64,000 bases of DNA from Tamarix chinensis. Lineage: Eukaryota > Streptophyta > Magnoliopsida > Caryophyllales > Tamaricaceae. The stretch lies in assembly GCA_030549775.1 (NCBI GenBank), contig CM060177.1:62560638-62624637 (forward strand). Reading direction: 5' to 3'. Shown piece after piece: positions 34,381-45,769 of this stretch. Numbering within the stretch: position 1 is the first letter of the stretch; every line of letters starts with the position of its first letter. Both the position numbers and the translations under genes were made by a program. Under the pieces are notes generated by a model. That model saw nothing but the letters and a program-made list of their open reading frames with translations. It was not told where the DNA came from and did no database searches.

Positions 34381-34725
34381 ACTCGTACAATGAAATATCG
34401 GTACCGCAATTGCGTATCGGCTGCAATTTTACGGTTTTTGGGTCAGCCGCAACGCGAAATTTTGAAATTGCGGCCGTTTCAGAAAATTACATATTTATCA
34501 CCGCAATATTGGTGAAATTTCAAATATTGGCTGATATTTTGCTAATATTGGCCGATATTTACCAATATGGGTCGATGTTTACTGATATTTGCCAGTATTT
34601 GTTGTGGAAAAAAAAATCACACTGCGACAGGAAAAATATCATTCGTGACACCCCGATACCGCGACGCCGCGACCGCAACCGCAATCGCAACCGTAACCGC
34701 AGTTTTATTGCTTGGTACTGGATGT
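34381..34725 (+). repeat. CG-rich repeat with CCGCAACCGCAATCGCAAC hexamers
   Basis: An island of CG-containing words in AT-rich DNA: GGTACCGCAATTGCGTATCG, GCCGCAACGCGAAATTTTG, several GGCCGATATT/ACCAATATGGG words and a (CCGNNA)n run at 34662-34702. Open frames reading RNRNRNR come from this simple repeat. It looks like a small non-autonomous element; no ends defined. Confidence 0.5.
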
Positions 34726-34984
34726 ACTAGGGTGTCCAATGGGCTTGATTGAATTGACCATACTTGAATCAGCTTGCTCTTCTCTAGACGGTTTAAAGAA
34801 ATAGTATTTTAGGTTTTGCAGACCAAACCCTAGATAGTCAATTGTACTAGCTGAATTGGCTTGTCTGATTTGGTTCTTTAATCACCAAAAAATATTGAAA
34901 AATAGGCTTAATTTTAGTCAAGCCTAGTGGTTATACCAGATGTCCTTGGTGGTTCTATTGGTTATATTGTTCAGGGTGGACCGA

Positions 34985-35620
34985 TCATTAGATCTAGTAA
35001 AAGTTGATCCAATCTACTTGAATCTCAACTCGACAAAATCCAAAAATTTTATCAAGCCAACCCAAACTTGAAACTGTTCTGGCCCAATGCTGACTCGAAT
35101 ATAATTGACCCTATTCAAACCTAACCCAACCGAACTCGACTTGTGACTCGAGTTAACTCGAAACATGGCATTAATCTGACCTAATGTTAACTCGATATCT
35201 ATTCGACCCGGCATTGACCCGACATCAATCTAACTCGAAAAGGCCAAATTTGATGTTAATTAGTTAAAACAATAATAATTTACACATGTTTTATTATTCA
35301 TTTAAACCTTTTTAAAATATATATGTATGTATGTATATATATATATATATATATATAAATTTTACTTATCTTTCTTACTTTACCATGTATATATTTATTT
35401 GCCGACGATATGATGTTAATCAGTTAAAACAATAATAATTTACACATGTTTTATTATTCATTTAAACCTTTTTAAAATATATATATATATTTTACTTATG
35501 TTTCTTACTTTACCATGTATATATTTATTTGCCGACGATATCCTAATTTCATTAATTTTTCCGCACAAAAGCATAACATTAAAAAATCATAATAATAAAC
35601 AAGTAGCATTTAACAACTCA
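34985..35620 (+). repeat. Dispersed GACCC/AACCCGA-type repeat (copy 1)
   Basis: A stretch dominated by CTCGAC, CCCAAC, GACCCG and AACTCG words, then GTTAAAACAATAATAATTTA and TTTGCCGACGATAT. The same blocks in the same order recur at 52150-52560, and related GACCC-rich runs are at 41575-41860 and 50625-51010, so this is an interspersed non-coding family. Confidence 0.6.
35251..35540 (+). repeat. Tandem duplication with (AT)n length difference
   Basis: Copies 35251-35410 (160 bp) and 35411-35540 (130 bp) both run from TGATGTTAAT to GCCGACGATA. Nearly all the length difference lies in an internal (TATG)n/(AT)n tract. The 52 kb relative has only one copy. Confidence 0.93.
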
Positions 35621-35624
35621 TTTA

Positions 35625-38235
35625 TACAAAGTTATGGCTATTTTACTATGTGATTGTCCAATTATTCTACTAGGAATTTTGTTCCTTATCTACTTTAGAT
35701 GAGATATACAACAAGTTGGCATGATTTAGCGTAGAAATTATTTAATCCTTTAGTTCCTAGTGTGCTATTTATTTGGACATATCTCATGGAACTTGCAAAT
35801 ATGTTGTAGTTTGTTGTGTTTTTTAGAAGTTTTGTGTTTAAGAAGCTTGTTAGCTTGTTAGTGTTATATTCCTTTGTGTGGTGTGTGTTTAACTTTTATT
35901 TTATCTGCATTTATTAGTGAGGATGTTACATGAGGATGTAGGCATTGGTGTATAAATATATCATGTAAACGCATGTTAATTTTCATTCGTAGAGTTGAAT
36001 AATATTTGAGCTAAAGTAAATCTTATTCTCTTTGCGAGTTTTCCTTTTATTTATCAATTCTTTGTTAATGATAGATTAAGAAATTCTCTTTATTAATTCT
36101 ATATAAGTAGGTGTTTTGACGTTTTTCATTAGAGATTCTTTGGTTCATCTTTGTGAGGTTTTCCAAAGTTAGTTTGAAAAATTACCGTGTGTTTCTTTAT
36201 TCATATCCTTACCCGAAAATCGTTCATCATCACCATTCTTCTTATCATCAAATCGTTCATCGCATAAAATCATATCAATTTTGTTTAATTCAAACACAAA
36301 TCAGCCTACTCACCAAACTATCAATTTCGCAACACATCAAAGTGGTACCGGAGCTTTGTTTTGAAGAGCTTTTAAGAACTTCAACGATCTAAGGGGGTTA
36401 ATATACAAGATTTAGTCAAGACTTAGAATTTTTTTTTTCAAGGTTCGTTAATGACTCAATTCTTACTCAAGATTTCATCAAGATTCAATCTTTAATTTGA
36501 AATTTTATCAAGATTAATCCATTCTTTCAATATTCGTCCACGATTTGTGCTTTCTTTTAAGATTCACTCAAGACACTTAATTTTCTTCAAGGTGTTCAAG
36601 TCCAAACAACAAATTTGAGGATAAATTCTTTGGGTAAGGGTGAATGATGCAGGAGCATTTGGAAACTACCAAATTTTTAGAATTATTATTACTTATCTAT
36701 AAAGGGAATAATATATTATTGTAAAACTTATTAAATCAGGAGTCCAATGCATTTTTTTGATTTCAATTTTGAGTTTTTATGCAAAGTTATGATTGTGTTA
36801 TTATGTGGTTGTCCAATTTTTATGATAAGGAATTTTGTTCCTAATATGCTTTGGATGAGATTACATTAGTTGGACATGATTTGTTATGGAAATTATTTAA
36901 TTCCTTATTTTCTAGATTGTTATTCATTAGGAAATATCTCATTCAACTTGCAATTATCTTTTAGTTTGCTACGGTTAATGATTAAGAAGCTTTTTAGTTA
37001 GAGTTTTATCTTTTAAGCAGTGTTATTATCTTATTTGTACCATGTGTTTAGCTTTTATTTTGTCTAGTATTAGAAGATTTATCTTATTAGTGAGGAGGTT
37101 ATATAAGGAGATGGAAATTCGAATATAAATATCTCATTTTTATGTGTGGAGCATAGTTATAAAAATTCTGATTTGATCCTATGATTCTACGATCTAAAAA
37201 TTATAAAAGAATCCACGATTCTAGGTAAAATCTTAAAGTAGTTGAATAATTATAGAATCTTACGAACCTACCTATAACAATATCCTATGATCCTACATAA
37301 TAAATATAATTTTTATTGATTTATTTTTAAATTTATTTCTTTGCTTTTTCCAACTATATTTTTAACCCTATGTTATTTTATGACATGTCTTGCAAATGAG
37401 TTGTTGCAAAAAAAGTAAGACTGAGTTATTACTAAAATAATGAAGTTCATTGTTGATATAAAATGTTGGCCTCATTATCATCCGATTTTTTTATATTCTT
37501 TGTGTGCTTTTTTAGGACCAACAATATTGCATATTTAAACATAATGTGTTGTATGTTTCTTCTATCCATAATCTCATTGTAATTTTCACGTTTCATTTGT
37601 CAACTTATTCATAACATTGTTGACTTAATATAGTTCTTAACTTGTAAAATGACTTAAAAAACTTATGTTAGTTGTAATTTGCTAGAACTCAATCAGTAAC
37701 TATATGATCTGATCCTGTGTTTCTAAATCGATCATAACTTGTAAAAGTATAATTTTGTATTCTTTAACATAAAATATGTTATTTTATAGCATATAAGTAT
37801 ACAAGTTTTATATTTTTACGTTTTTGTTGGTTCTTATGATTCGATCCTATGTTTCTAAATCGATTCTAGATTCTAACAACATTGGTGTGCAGTTTAATAA
37901 TATTTGAGTTTTAATTAACATTATTCTCTTTGTGAGTTTTCCTCGATAAACTAAGAAACCTTTTGTTTTTTAATTGTATGTGAGTTAATTAAGGGTAAAC
38001 TTCACCGAATGTGTTATTCATTAGAGATCCTTTAAGAGTTATCTTTTTGAGATTTTTTAAAGTTAGTGTGAGGAATTACTTTATGTGTTTCTTCATTTAT
38101 GTCTCTATCCTATAATCGCTCATCATCACCATTCCACGAATCATTTAACTGTTCATTACATAAAATCACATCAATTTTATATAGTTCAACCACAAGCCAA
38201 CTCATTCACCAAACCATCAATTCTGCAATGCATCA
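35625..38235 (+). mobile_element. TRIM-like non-autonomous LTR element
   Basis: Two direct repeats frame a 440-bp non-coding interior: LTR1 about 35625-36339 (715 bp) and LTR2 about 36780-38235 (1,456 bp because of a 740-bp insertion). Shared blocks include CAAAGTTATG, GGAATTTTGTTCCT, CATCATCACCATTC and CACCAAACYATCAATT. A tRNA-Met-like PBS (TGGTACCGGAGCT) at 36343-36355 follows the ATCA end of LTR1 by 3 bp, as in copia elements. There is no gag or pol. Flanking duplications do not match (ATTTA versus TAGCT), so the ends may be eroded. Confidence 0.7.
37150..37890. mobile_element. Insertion inside LTR2 of the TRIM-like element
   Basis: About 740 bp absent from LTR1 at the equivalent site. 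The ends are loosely inverted (GATTTGATCCTATGATTC near the left; GATTCGATCCTATGTTTCTA, then GATTCTAACAACATTG at the right) and it is non-coding, suggesting a MITE-like DNA transposon. Ends and target duplication not resolved. Confidence 0.5.
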
Positions 38236-38554
38236 TAGCTGTAGTCATGGTTTTCCCCAACTAGCATGTGGAAGGGTGTATATATATCTGATTGTGGTTT
38301 TGACTTTAGATGAATATCCATCTTTCTGTTGAGATAATTTATTTTTAACGATTTTTTGGTGTAAAATTAAACTAATTCACATGAAACCATGTTGTAAGCA
38401 GGCTAATGTTGATTTAAATTTGGTCTTCCATGATGTTGGGTGGAGCTGGGACCTATTTAGCAAGATTGTGTTTACGTGTGTCAACTTCCTTTGAGGCAAT
38501 TAACTGATAAGTAGCTCGTAGCTGAAGGCTGAAAAAGTTGGCTAGCCGAGAGTA

Positions 38555-39055
38555 GAGCTATTGATGAGCCAAATCAAGCTGAATATTTGGCGGCTTGAGC
38601 TCGCCTTGAGTTTGAAATGAACCAAATGAGCTCGAGCTTGGTTCGATAAGGTTTGACAGCCGATTTTGTTCAATTTGTTAAACTTTTGTTGCAAAAATTA
38701 ACAAACCAAATCGGCTTATTTATCATGATTTGATTTGTGACTTTGCTTGGTTCGTTTAACTATTCAGCTCATTTGAAAGTTTAACAAACCAAATCAGCTT
38801 TTTAATTATTCTGTTTGTTTAAATGCTTATTTAACTATCTGGCTTGTTTATTAAGTAAGTTATATACAAACCAACCCAGTCTATAAACAAATGAATGAGC
38901 TGAGCTTATAAACAAACTGAATTCGGGCCGATTCGCAAACAAATGAGATAAACATCATTTGATTTGAGTTCGAGTCTAAAAATAGGTTAAGGTTTGATTC
39001 ATTTTTCTAAATAAACGACTCACAAGTCGTCTCGGTTCGTCAACAACCCTAGGCA
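38555..39055. repeat. MITE-like element with degenerate inverted ends
   Basis: The left end AGAGCTATTGATGAGCCAA and the reverse complement of the right end, AGGGTTGTTGACGAACCGA, are similar; the body is rich in GAGCTCGAGC and GGTTCG words, as in non-autonomous hAT repeats of plants. A perfect ACGACT-CACA-AGTCGT hairpin lies at 39015-39030. Non-coding. Confidence 0.5.
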
Positions 39056-39359
39056 AAAGTTATGGCTAATAGATAATAGCAAATATATGGTAAGTAAAAT
39101 GTTGTTTTTTTTTAAAGAAGTGTTTGATGAAACAAGAGTACAAAATGACAAAATGGCATTCATATTTGTTGACAAATAATGTACATTTATTTTTAGATCT
39201 GAAACATAAAAGATTATTAAAAGCAAGCTTTTACTAAATTCAATACTTTTTTTTTTGAATTTTATGTATTATCAACATCTATCTTAACTCTTTCAAGTTT
39301 CCTACCAGATAAAGCTATATTTTTTAAAGGAATTTTATTTACAACTTAAAAGCTAGCTT

Positions 39360-40362
39360 TTGTTCATGCCAATATGCCATACACATCAACCCACCATGTG
39401 GAATATGGCGAGGTATGTTATGTATTTTAGCTTTTCAAATTCTTGCACTGCACTTTTCTTTGTTTTGTTGGATATAAACAAAAATAATGTTTCCATTGCA
39501 GGGCATGAGCCTGAAATTCGGGAACAACTTAGATGTTTATGGTTAAATTGAGGCTTCCATGCAGTGAAAAAGAAGGGAACACTTGCAGAGGCTTCTCTAT
39601 GGTGGCAACTACACTGAAAGAAGCAAGAATTGTCAATGCGTCTTCGAATGCGAGCCCTTGTGTTGATCATCTTGAGAATGAGTCCTCATGCTTGTATGAT
39701 ATCCGTATCCAATGGTCTATAGTCTATTCTAGGCTATAAAATTGGCGTATCTGAATAATACAGAAGCCTGATATTTTCTAGTAAATATCAGTGCTTATGT
39801 TACGAGTATGAGTAATATAGGTGCGTATTGGTGTATATCTGTCGTGCCACTTTTTTCCATTGCGTATCACCCGTACATCGTATGAGGCGGCTCAAAAATT
39901 GATTTATATCACCCATACATCGTATAAGCCAGTCGATATTTATTTCCATGCTCTATCTGATAACTTAGGTGCTACTCGGACTAGCTCATAAGGAATTTCC
40001 TCACACTATTAGAAGTGTACTTTTCCTAGCTTCCACGGTTATATAGCATGTGTGCCTTGCTAGATCAGCTGAGTCCTGAGTGCATTGACTTTAACACAAT
40101 GTATTGTTGTGTTCTATGTTGTACATTATCTATACCCGCTAACTCTTTCTTTCATTTCTTTTGTTTGTTGCAATGAATGATTAGATATTTGGATACTAGC
40201 TCATCTTTGTTGCTATGTGATTCTGTAACAGCGAAAGCATATCCTGTAGAGTCTGCAAAGCTACATCACCTGCACCTCAGTGATTATTCAAAACTGCAGG
40301 ACCATACTAGCATCGAGACATGGATACAGATTACAGAGTTCAGCTTATCTTCCGTGAGGTAA
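39360..40362 (+). other. Exon-like blocks, possible 3' UTR exons or gene fragment
   Basis: The base composition is less AT-rich than its flanks and splice-like signals are spaced like exons: GGCGAG/GTATGT near 39413, TTTCCATTGCAG/GGCATGAGCC ending at 39501, CTGCAG/GACC near 40299 and CCGTGAG/GTAAATC near 40359. No frame is open across the blocks and I recognise no protein. Together with the donor-like site just after the PPR stop codon this could be spliced 3' UTR of the PPR gene, or a relic of another gene. Confidence 0.25.
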
Positions 40363-41138
40363 ATCACTCTGTGGATGGCCCTTTAGTATGACTTTAGCTA
40401 TTACCTAGGTGGACATATATTATATGCTCTCCGCGGGAGCTGTCCTCATTGTTATGTAAGGAGTCCTATAACACCATGTAATCAGACTTGGGTCCTCTCC
40501 TCTACAACAGGAAGAAGGGGGAAAATAAAATAAGCTGGTAAAAGAAATGAAAGTGGAAGGAAAATTTGTGTTTGAATTATAGTTTTAAGGAACGAATTGG
40601 TCATTGAAGTCAGTGTCATTACTGATTTTGTGTTACAATGAGTGGTCTGATAAGTAGTTGATGAAGGCATATTTTTAACTGTTTTATATTATTTTACTTT
40701 AAGATCTTGATTATTTATTTGATTAATATATATGGTTATTTATATTATTTTAATTATGTATTTAATTTATAATAATTTCTTGTATTTAATGAGTTTTGAG
40801 CTTGTAGTTGACTTTTTGTATGATTTTAACAGTTTATCGTATTTTGACCATAATTTTTACCTATGAATTTGAATTTAGATGATTTAAAATTTGGCATAAA
40901 AATGAAAACAAGATTTATAAATTTTATTTCCAGTGTTTTTTCCTAAATACAATAACATATAGATTAAAGTTTAACTTCAACTTTCGGCTGAAAATATACT
41001 CTAAACTAATTTTTTTTAGAAAATTAAATAATATCTACTTATTATTTTACAGGTTCTAATTGATGATGGTATATGAGTAGAATAACAAATAAGGGAAAAA
41101 AATAAAGAAGAAATTAGCTGCATCTACCTGATGAGATA

Positions 41139-41141
<3 letters not shown>

Positions 41142-41172
<31 letters not shown>
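41142..41172. repeat. (TA)n microsatellite
   Basis: An uninterrupted TA tract of about 30 bp. Confidence 0.97.
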
Positions 41173-41176
<4 letters not shown>

Positions 41177-41574
41177 GTGAGGGTCTTATACAAACCTTTT
41201 ATAAGATGCATATATATGAATTAATTTTAACTATTAGATTAGTATTTGATAAATGATCAAGATTTAGTAAATATCTAACTTAAATTTATTTTAATCTTGA
41301 CCCTTAAATCTTTTATATTTAATGATAATTAAGGGGTTTTACGTATGTATTTTAAATAGTAGTTTGTACTGGAGCCTAAATCTATATATCTATTAGATAG
41401 ATGCCGCACAACACGATAGAAGAAGAACGAAGAATTAAGGAATAAAAAGGTGCTATAATTGCTGGGATTTATAAAAAGGAAAAAAATGATGGAAAAAGGA
41501 GGCCAAAAGGTGCCAAAAAGAAGGAGAAAAAGTTTAAGAACAAAAATAAGTGGAGTATGAACATAAAAGCAGCT

Positions 41575-41860
41575 AGATTTGACAAAGTTGATCCAATCCG
41601 ATCGACCCAACTTGAATAATCCGACTTGAAACCTGATAGTGATCCGAAAAATAAAAACAACTCGATTCAATTTGGATCCGATCTAAATTTAGCTAATCCA
41701 ATAATGATTCGAATCTAAATTGACCCGAACCGAAATAATCTAAATCAATAATAACCCAAATTGAACATACTCCAAACCCGAACCGACCCGAACTATAACC
41801 CTAATGCGAGCCAGCTCGAATTCTAACCCGAACCTAAATCGATCCAAACCAGGCTTAAAT
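41575..41860 (+). repeat. Dispersed GACCC/AACCCGA-type repeat (copy 2)
   Basis: GACAAAGTTGATCCAATCCGA matches GTAAAAGTTGATCCAATCTA at about 34998; then runs of GACCCGAACCGA, CCCGAACCGACCCGAAC and CGATCCAAAC. Non-coding and shorter than copy 1. Confidence 0.6.
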
Positions 41861-43409
41861 CGATAGTTGGTTATTTTTACTCATATATGATATTTTTAAC
41901 TCTATATACTTATCAGTTTTTGAAACAATGTAAATGAATGCAAACATTTATAAGCATCAATGTACTTTTTTTCTTCACTTTGTTTGATAACTTTTTATAA
42001 CTTAAACTCGACACTCTGGATCATAATAATAAAAATTTAATGACGGATTAATAAACTTATAAAATCTAGAACTTATGAGCATAACCTTTCAATTCAATTT
42101 CAAAACCATTATATGTTATAGTGGTATATATATAATCTACATTAGAAAAAGTTTAATTGGATGGGATCTACAATCCAAGTAATGAATATCCATGATAGAA
42201 GGTGGCCAGATACTCCAAAACTCGTATGGTTGTTTTTATAAGGTGGCCAGACCACAAAATATCAATCTTAAATGGTTTCAATGCTTGAACTCATAGAATA
42301 CTTCAAACATGATGGAATAGCTTGTGTAGTTGTGCCATATGAGGTGATGTGCTAACTCGCATTCCTATAAAATGAAATAAAAAATTAATGTAACAGAACT
42401 GATCCTCAAATCTAGTATTTTACAAATAATTTTCTAAATATTATAAATGCAAATGATGATAAATAAGAAAAAACTCAAGTAAATAGTGATACCAAAAGAA
42501 GAAGAAAAAGAAGAAGAGTGATATAGTATTGTATTAATGATTCATGAGGACCCAACAATTAAATTCAACATTTCATCATACACTCATTGCATGATATAAA
42601 ATACACAATAATATCAAATATGTTGATAATTACTAACAAATAAATACAATAGAAGTCCAAACAAGTGTAAATAAGAAACTAGAGCATCGATAAAACACTT
42701 ACAATGAATACTTGATCCTCTCTTTAATGGATGAAGGTGAATACTTGTCTTTAATTGAAGCCCTGACCTTGAGGTAAGTAACCAAAAAATAATAAATAGA
42801 AAGAAAGAAATTTACAATCCAAAAGGCAAAAGATGTCCTATAGGATAGTTATAATACTAAGAGAAAGACATCACCTAACCATCACTATGTATGTTGTTAC
42901 ACAAACATCACACCAACAAGTCACATACCTTAATCTGAGATTTATATAACAATGAGGAAAAAAAAAGAAGAGATAATATCACCCCATTTTTAACTGCAAA
43001 CCTAAACCCCTTTATTTGTTAAGGGAATATCTGGTTGAGATAATAACAAGACAACAACTAACAATACAACATGTAGAAGATCAAAGAAGCCACATCATTA
43101 ATTCAGAGACTTATAAAACCTACAACACTAAAAACATTCTCACTACAACATATAAAGAAGTAAACTTTCACCTATTAAAGTTAATGTCACTACTAAAAGT
43201 AACCTATGAAACTTAGAACATTAAAAACTCCTGCAACCTCTTCAAAAATATCAGTGTAGTCCACCCTATAATGAGAAAGTATGTAGTTAAATACACTCTA
43301 TTTAGATACATACTTAACTATCAATTATATAAAGAAGTAAAATAGTACCTATGGATTTTATTAAGGGTGTTTAGTGGGGCGGGGGTTAGCTCCATCCCAT
43401 TCCACATTG

Positions 43410-45571
43410 CAACCAACATATTCATCTTCCTCAGTTGCTAGAAAAACAATAATAGATTAGAAATTTACTATAATGTAGAAACGAAGAAGTTAATACAAGC
43501 CTTAAAAACACTACCTTTAAATCCATATAACCATGAGTAGTTATCAACGCTTCATTATTTTCAGGTAAGTACGAGCTTCTCCACTTATTTAAAATCCTAC
43601 CTCTAATGCTAAAAGTTGATTTTGATGCAACATTTGTGAGAGGCACATTTAAAATATCTTTAGCTAGATATGGAAGCTCTCCATATTGCGACTTGTTCTA
43701 TCTTCAAAAGTCAAGAATGTTCAGCTTGATTTTGCGGTCCATTCTAGGATCATCTAGATACTTATCCAACTTTGTCTTTTCATTATAAGTGTATGCTGTC
43801 TCATTGTCATCAAAACCCTAAAAATTACAAAAACAAATGGATATATATATATATATATATATAATAACAAAGCAAGAATGATATAATTTTTTATATATAT
43901 AATAGTCAATTGAATATAAATATAATAATAAATCAAAATCAAAGGAAAGGCATACATGATTAAGGGAAGATGAGAAATGTAAACTTACATCAGAGAAATA
44001 AAATTTCCGCTTGCGAGTAGACCCAATGGTATTAGTGTCTGATGTTGATGATATTCCACAAGAGTTACTGCAAGTACCTCCTCCATCGTTAACTGAAGGA
44101 TTCTCCACTAGGAGCATTGTTAAACTTAAACTGCGCATGACTAACCTTCAAAAGAAGCCCATGTTCCATCGTCAAATAATTTTTGATAGCAATACTTTAG
44201 AAAATCCAACTTACAGCTAGGATTAAGAATCACAGTAAAAGCAAATAATGTACTATATTTGTTCCCATCTAAGTTGGCCCAATACTTATCAAATTTAATA
44301 TTCATTTGTATAGTCATTTTCCTTAACACTTCATTTCATCCTATACCAACTCATTTAAAAGCATTTCGATCTTCTAGACATTCTCAAAATACAAATTTGT
44401 TGTGGGATACTGATTACCAAAAAATAACTCAGTAATATTATAAAATGGTTCCAAGACATTACAGATTTTTTCAAGCACGTCCCACTCTTGAGGTCTTGGA
44501 AAATTCTTGTACAAGGAGTCAACAACCACCATCTCCTTAAATCCATTACGATAAATAATATTTCTATCAATCATCAAATAAGTTGAGTTCCACCTTATGG
44601 AAACATCAAGTCATAATGCTTTAGTATATGATATCTGAGCTAATTTCACACAATTTCGAAATGTAGTCTTCCTCAATTCTGACCACTTGATGTATTTTAT
44701 ACTATCTTTAATCTTAATGACAATATCCTCTATCACCTTAAGCCTATCCTTAACAATGAGATTCAAAACATGAGCACCACATCGAACATGTAAGTAAATG
44801 TCATCGTCCAACAAATTTTTTTGATCGTTTAGTGTACTTTTCAAACGATCTTGCATTCTATCATTGCTAGAATCATTATCTAATGTGATAGAAAAAATCT
44901 TATCCTCAATACCCTAATCTTGAAGTAAACTTAACACCAAATTATATAAGATTTGTCCCGTATATAGTGTTTCTATATGATGAAAATTTAATATTCTACT
45001 ATTTAACTTCCAATTAGCATCCACAAAATGAGCAGTCAAACACATATATCCCTCGGTTTGATAAGAAGTCTACATATCAAAAGTAAGACAAATGCGACTA
45101 GGGATGCTATGAAGATAGTTTTTAAGCTTCATTTTCAAGTTTGAATGCAATTTCAATACGTTTGATTTTGCAGTATTTCTATAAATGGTTCTAATTTGAT
45201 TATTCAAGTATGCATGAATTTCTCTATTGCCTTTGTGTTCAACCCAAGAGAATGCCATACCTATGTTTGATGATATCCCTTGCTAATTGATCTCTGTAGA
45301 TCTTTTGGCCATAAATATTAGATTCTACTTTCATAGTTTGTTGATATGATGGACATTTATCAATATGACCTTTTAGATTTGTTGTTCTATAATGTGAACT
45401 AGCAATAAAAGAAGCCACCTTACAATGGCTGCAAAGTGTTCTCTCTTTTCTATATTTGGCCTCGGTTCCTTTATGCCTCAGAAATTCTTTCCAAACTAAG
45501 TTCCTTTTCTTATCTGCTTCTTGCAATTCAGGATCCGGAAGATTAGTAGCATCATAATTTTCAGCTTCCAC
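43410..45571 (-). pseudogene. hAT-family transposase (RICESLEEPER-like), decayed
   Basis: Reading leftward from 45571: a BED-type zinc finger (VWKEFLRHK, C-S-H-C, then HYRTTNLKGHIDKC), a hAT N-terminal region (WVEHKGNREI, PSRICLTFDM), the catalytic-core blocks FSITLDN and LHVRCGAHVLNLIV, RWNSTYLMIDR, NVLEPFYNITELFFG, then AVILNPSCKLDFLKY and, near 43680-43500, the hATC dimerisation domain (LAKDILNVPLTNVASKSTFSIRGRIL, then LPENNEALITTHG). Frames shift several times and stops occur. A non-coding stretch at about 43820-43985, with an (AT)n tract, lies between the Ser/Asn-rich region and hATC and looks like an intron. It would encode a cut-and-paste DNA transposase or a domesticated relative, but is not functional as it stands. 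Terminal inverted repeats were not found. Confidence 0.85.
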
Positions 45572-45769
45572 AACTATAATAATTATCAGTATTAGTATTC
45601 AATTAAAGTGACCATGAAATCACATATAATAAAGATAAATCTAATTTCCATCATTAATCATTTTTGCTTATTTTCAATCATCCAAGACAACCATAATCAA
45701 AGTTAATATTGATGTCAATCATTAGAATATAATAAGGCCATCCTAGGCTCAATTATTTATATTTGGGCT

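Larger units (their letters stand above)
40363..43409. other. Intergenic, simple and dispersed repeats
   Basis: No gene recognised. Contains a (TA)n tract (41142-41172), a GACCC-type repeat (41575-41860) and AT-rich sequence. The part next to 43410 may include 3' sequence of the hAT element; GTGTTTAGTGGGGCGGGGGT near 43366 could be close to its end, but no inverted partner was found. Confidence 0.5.
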
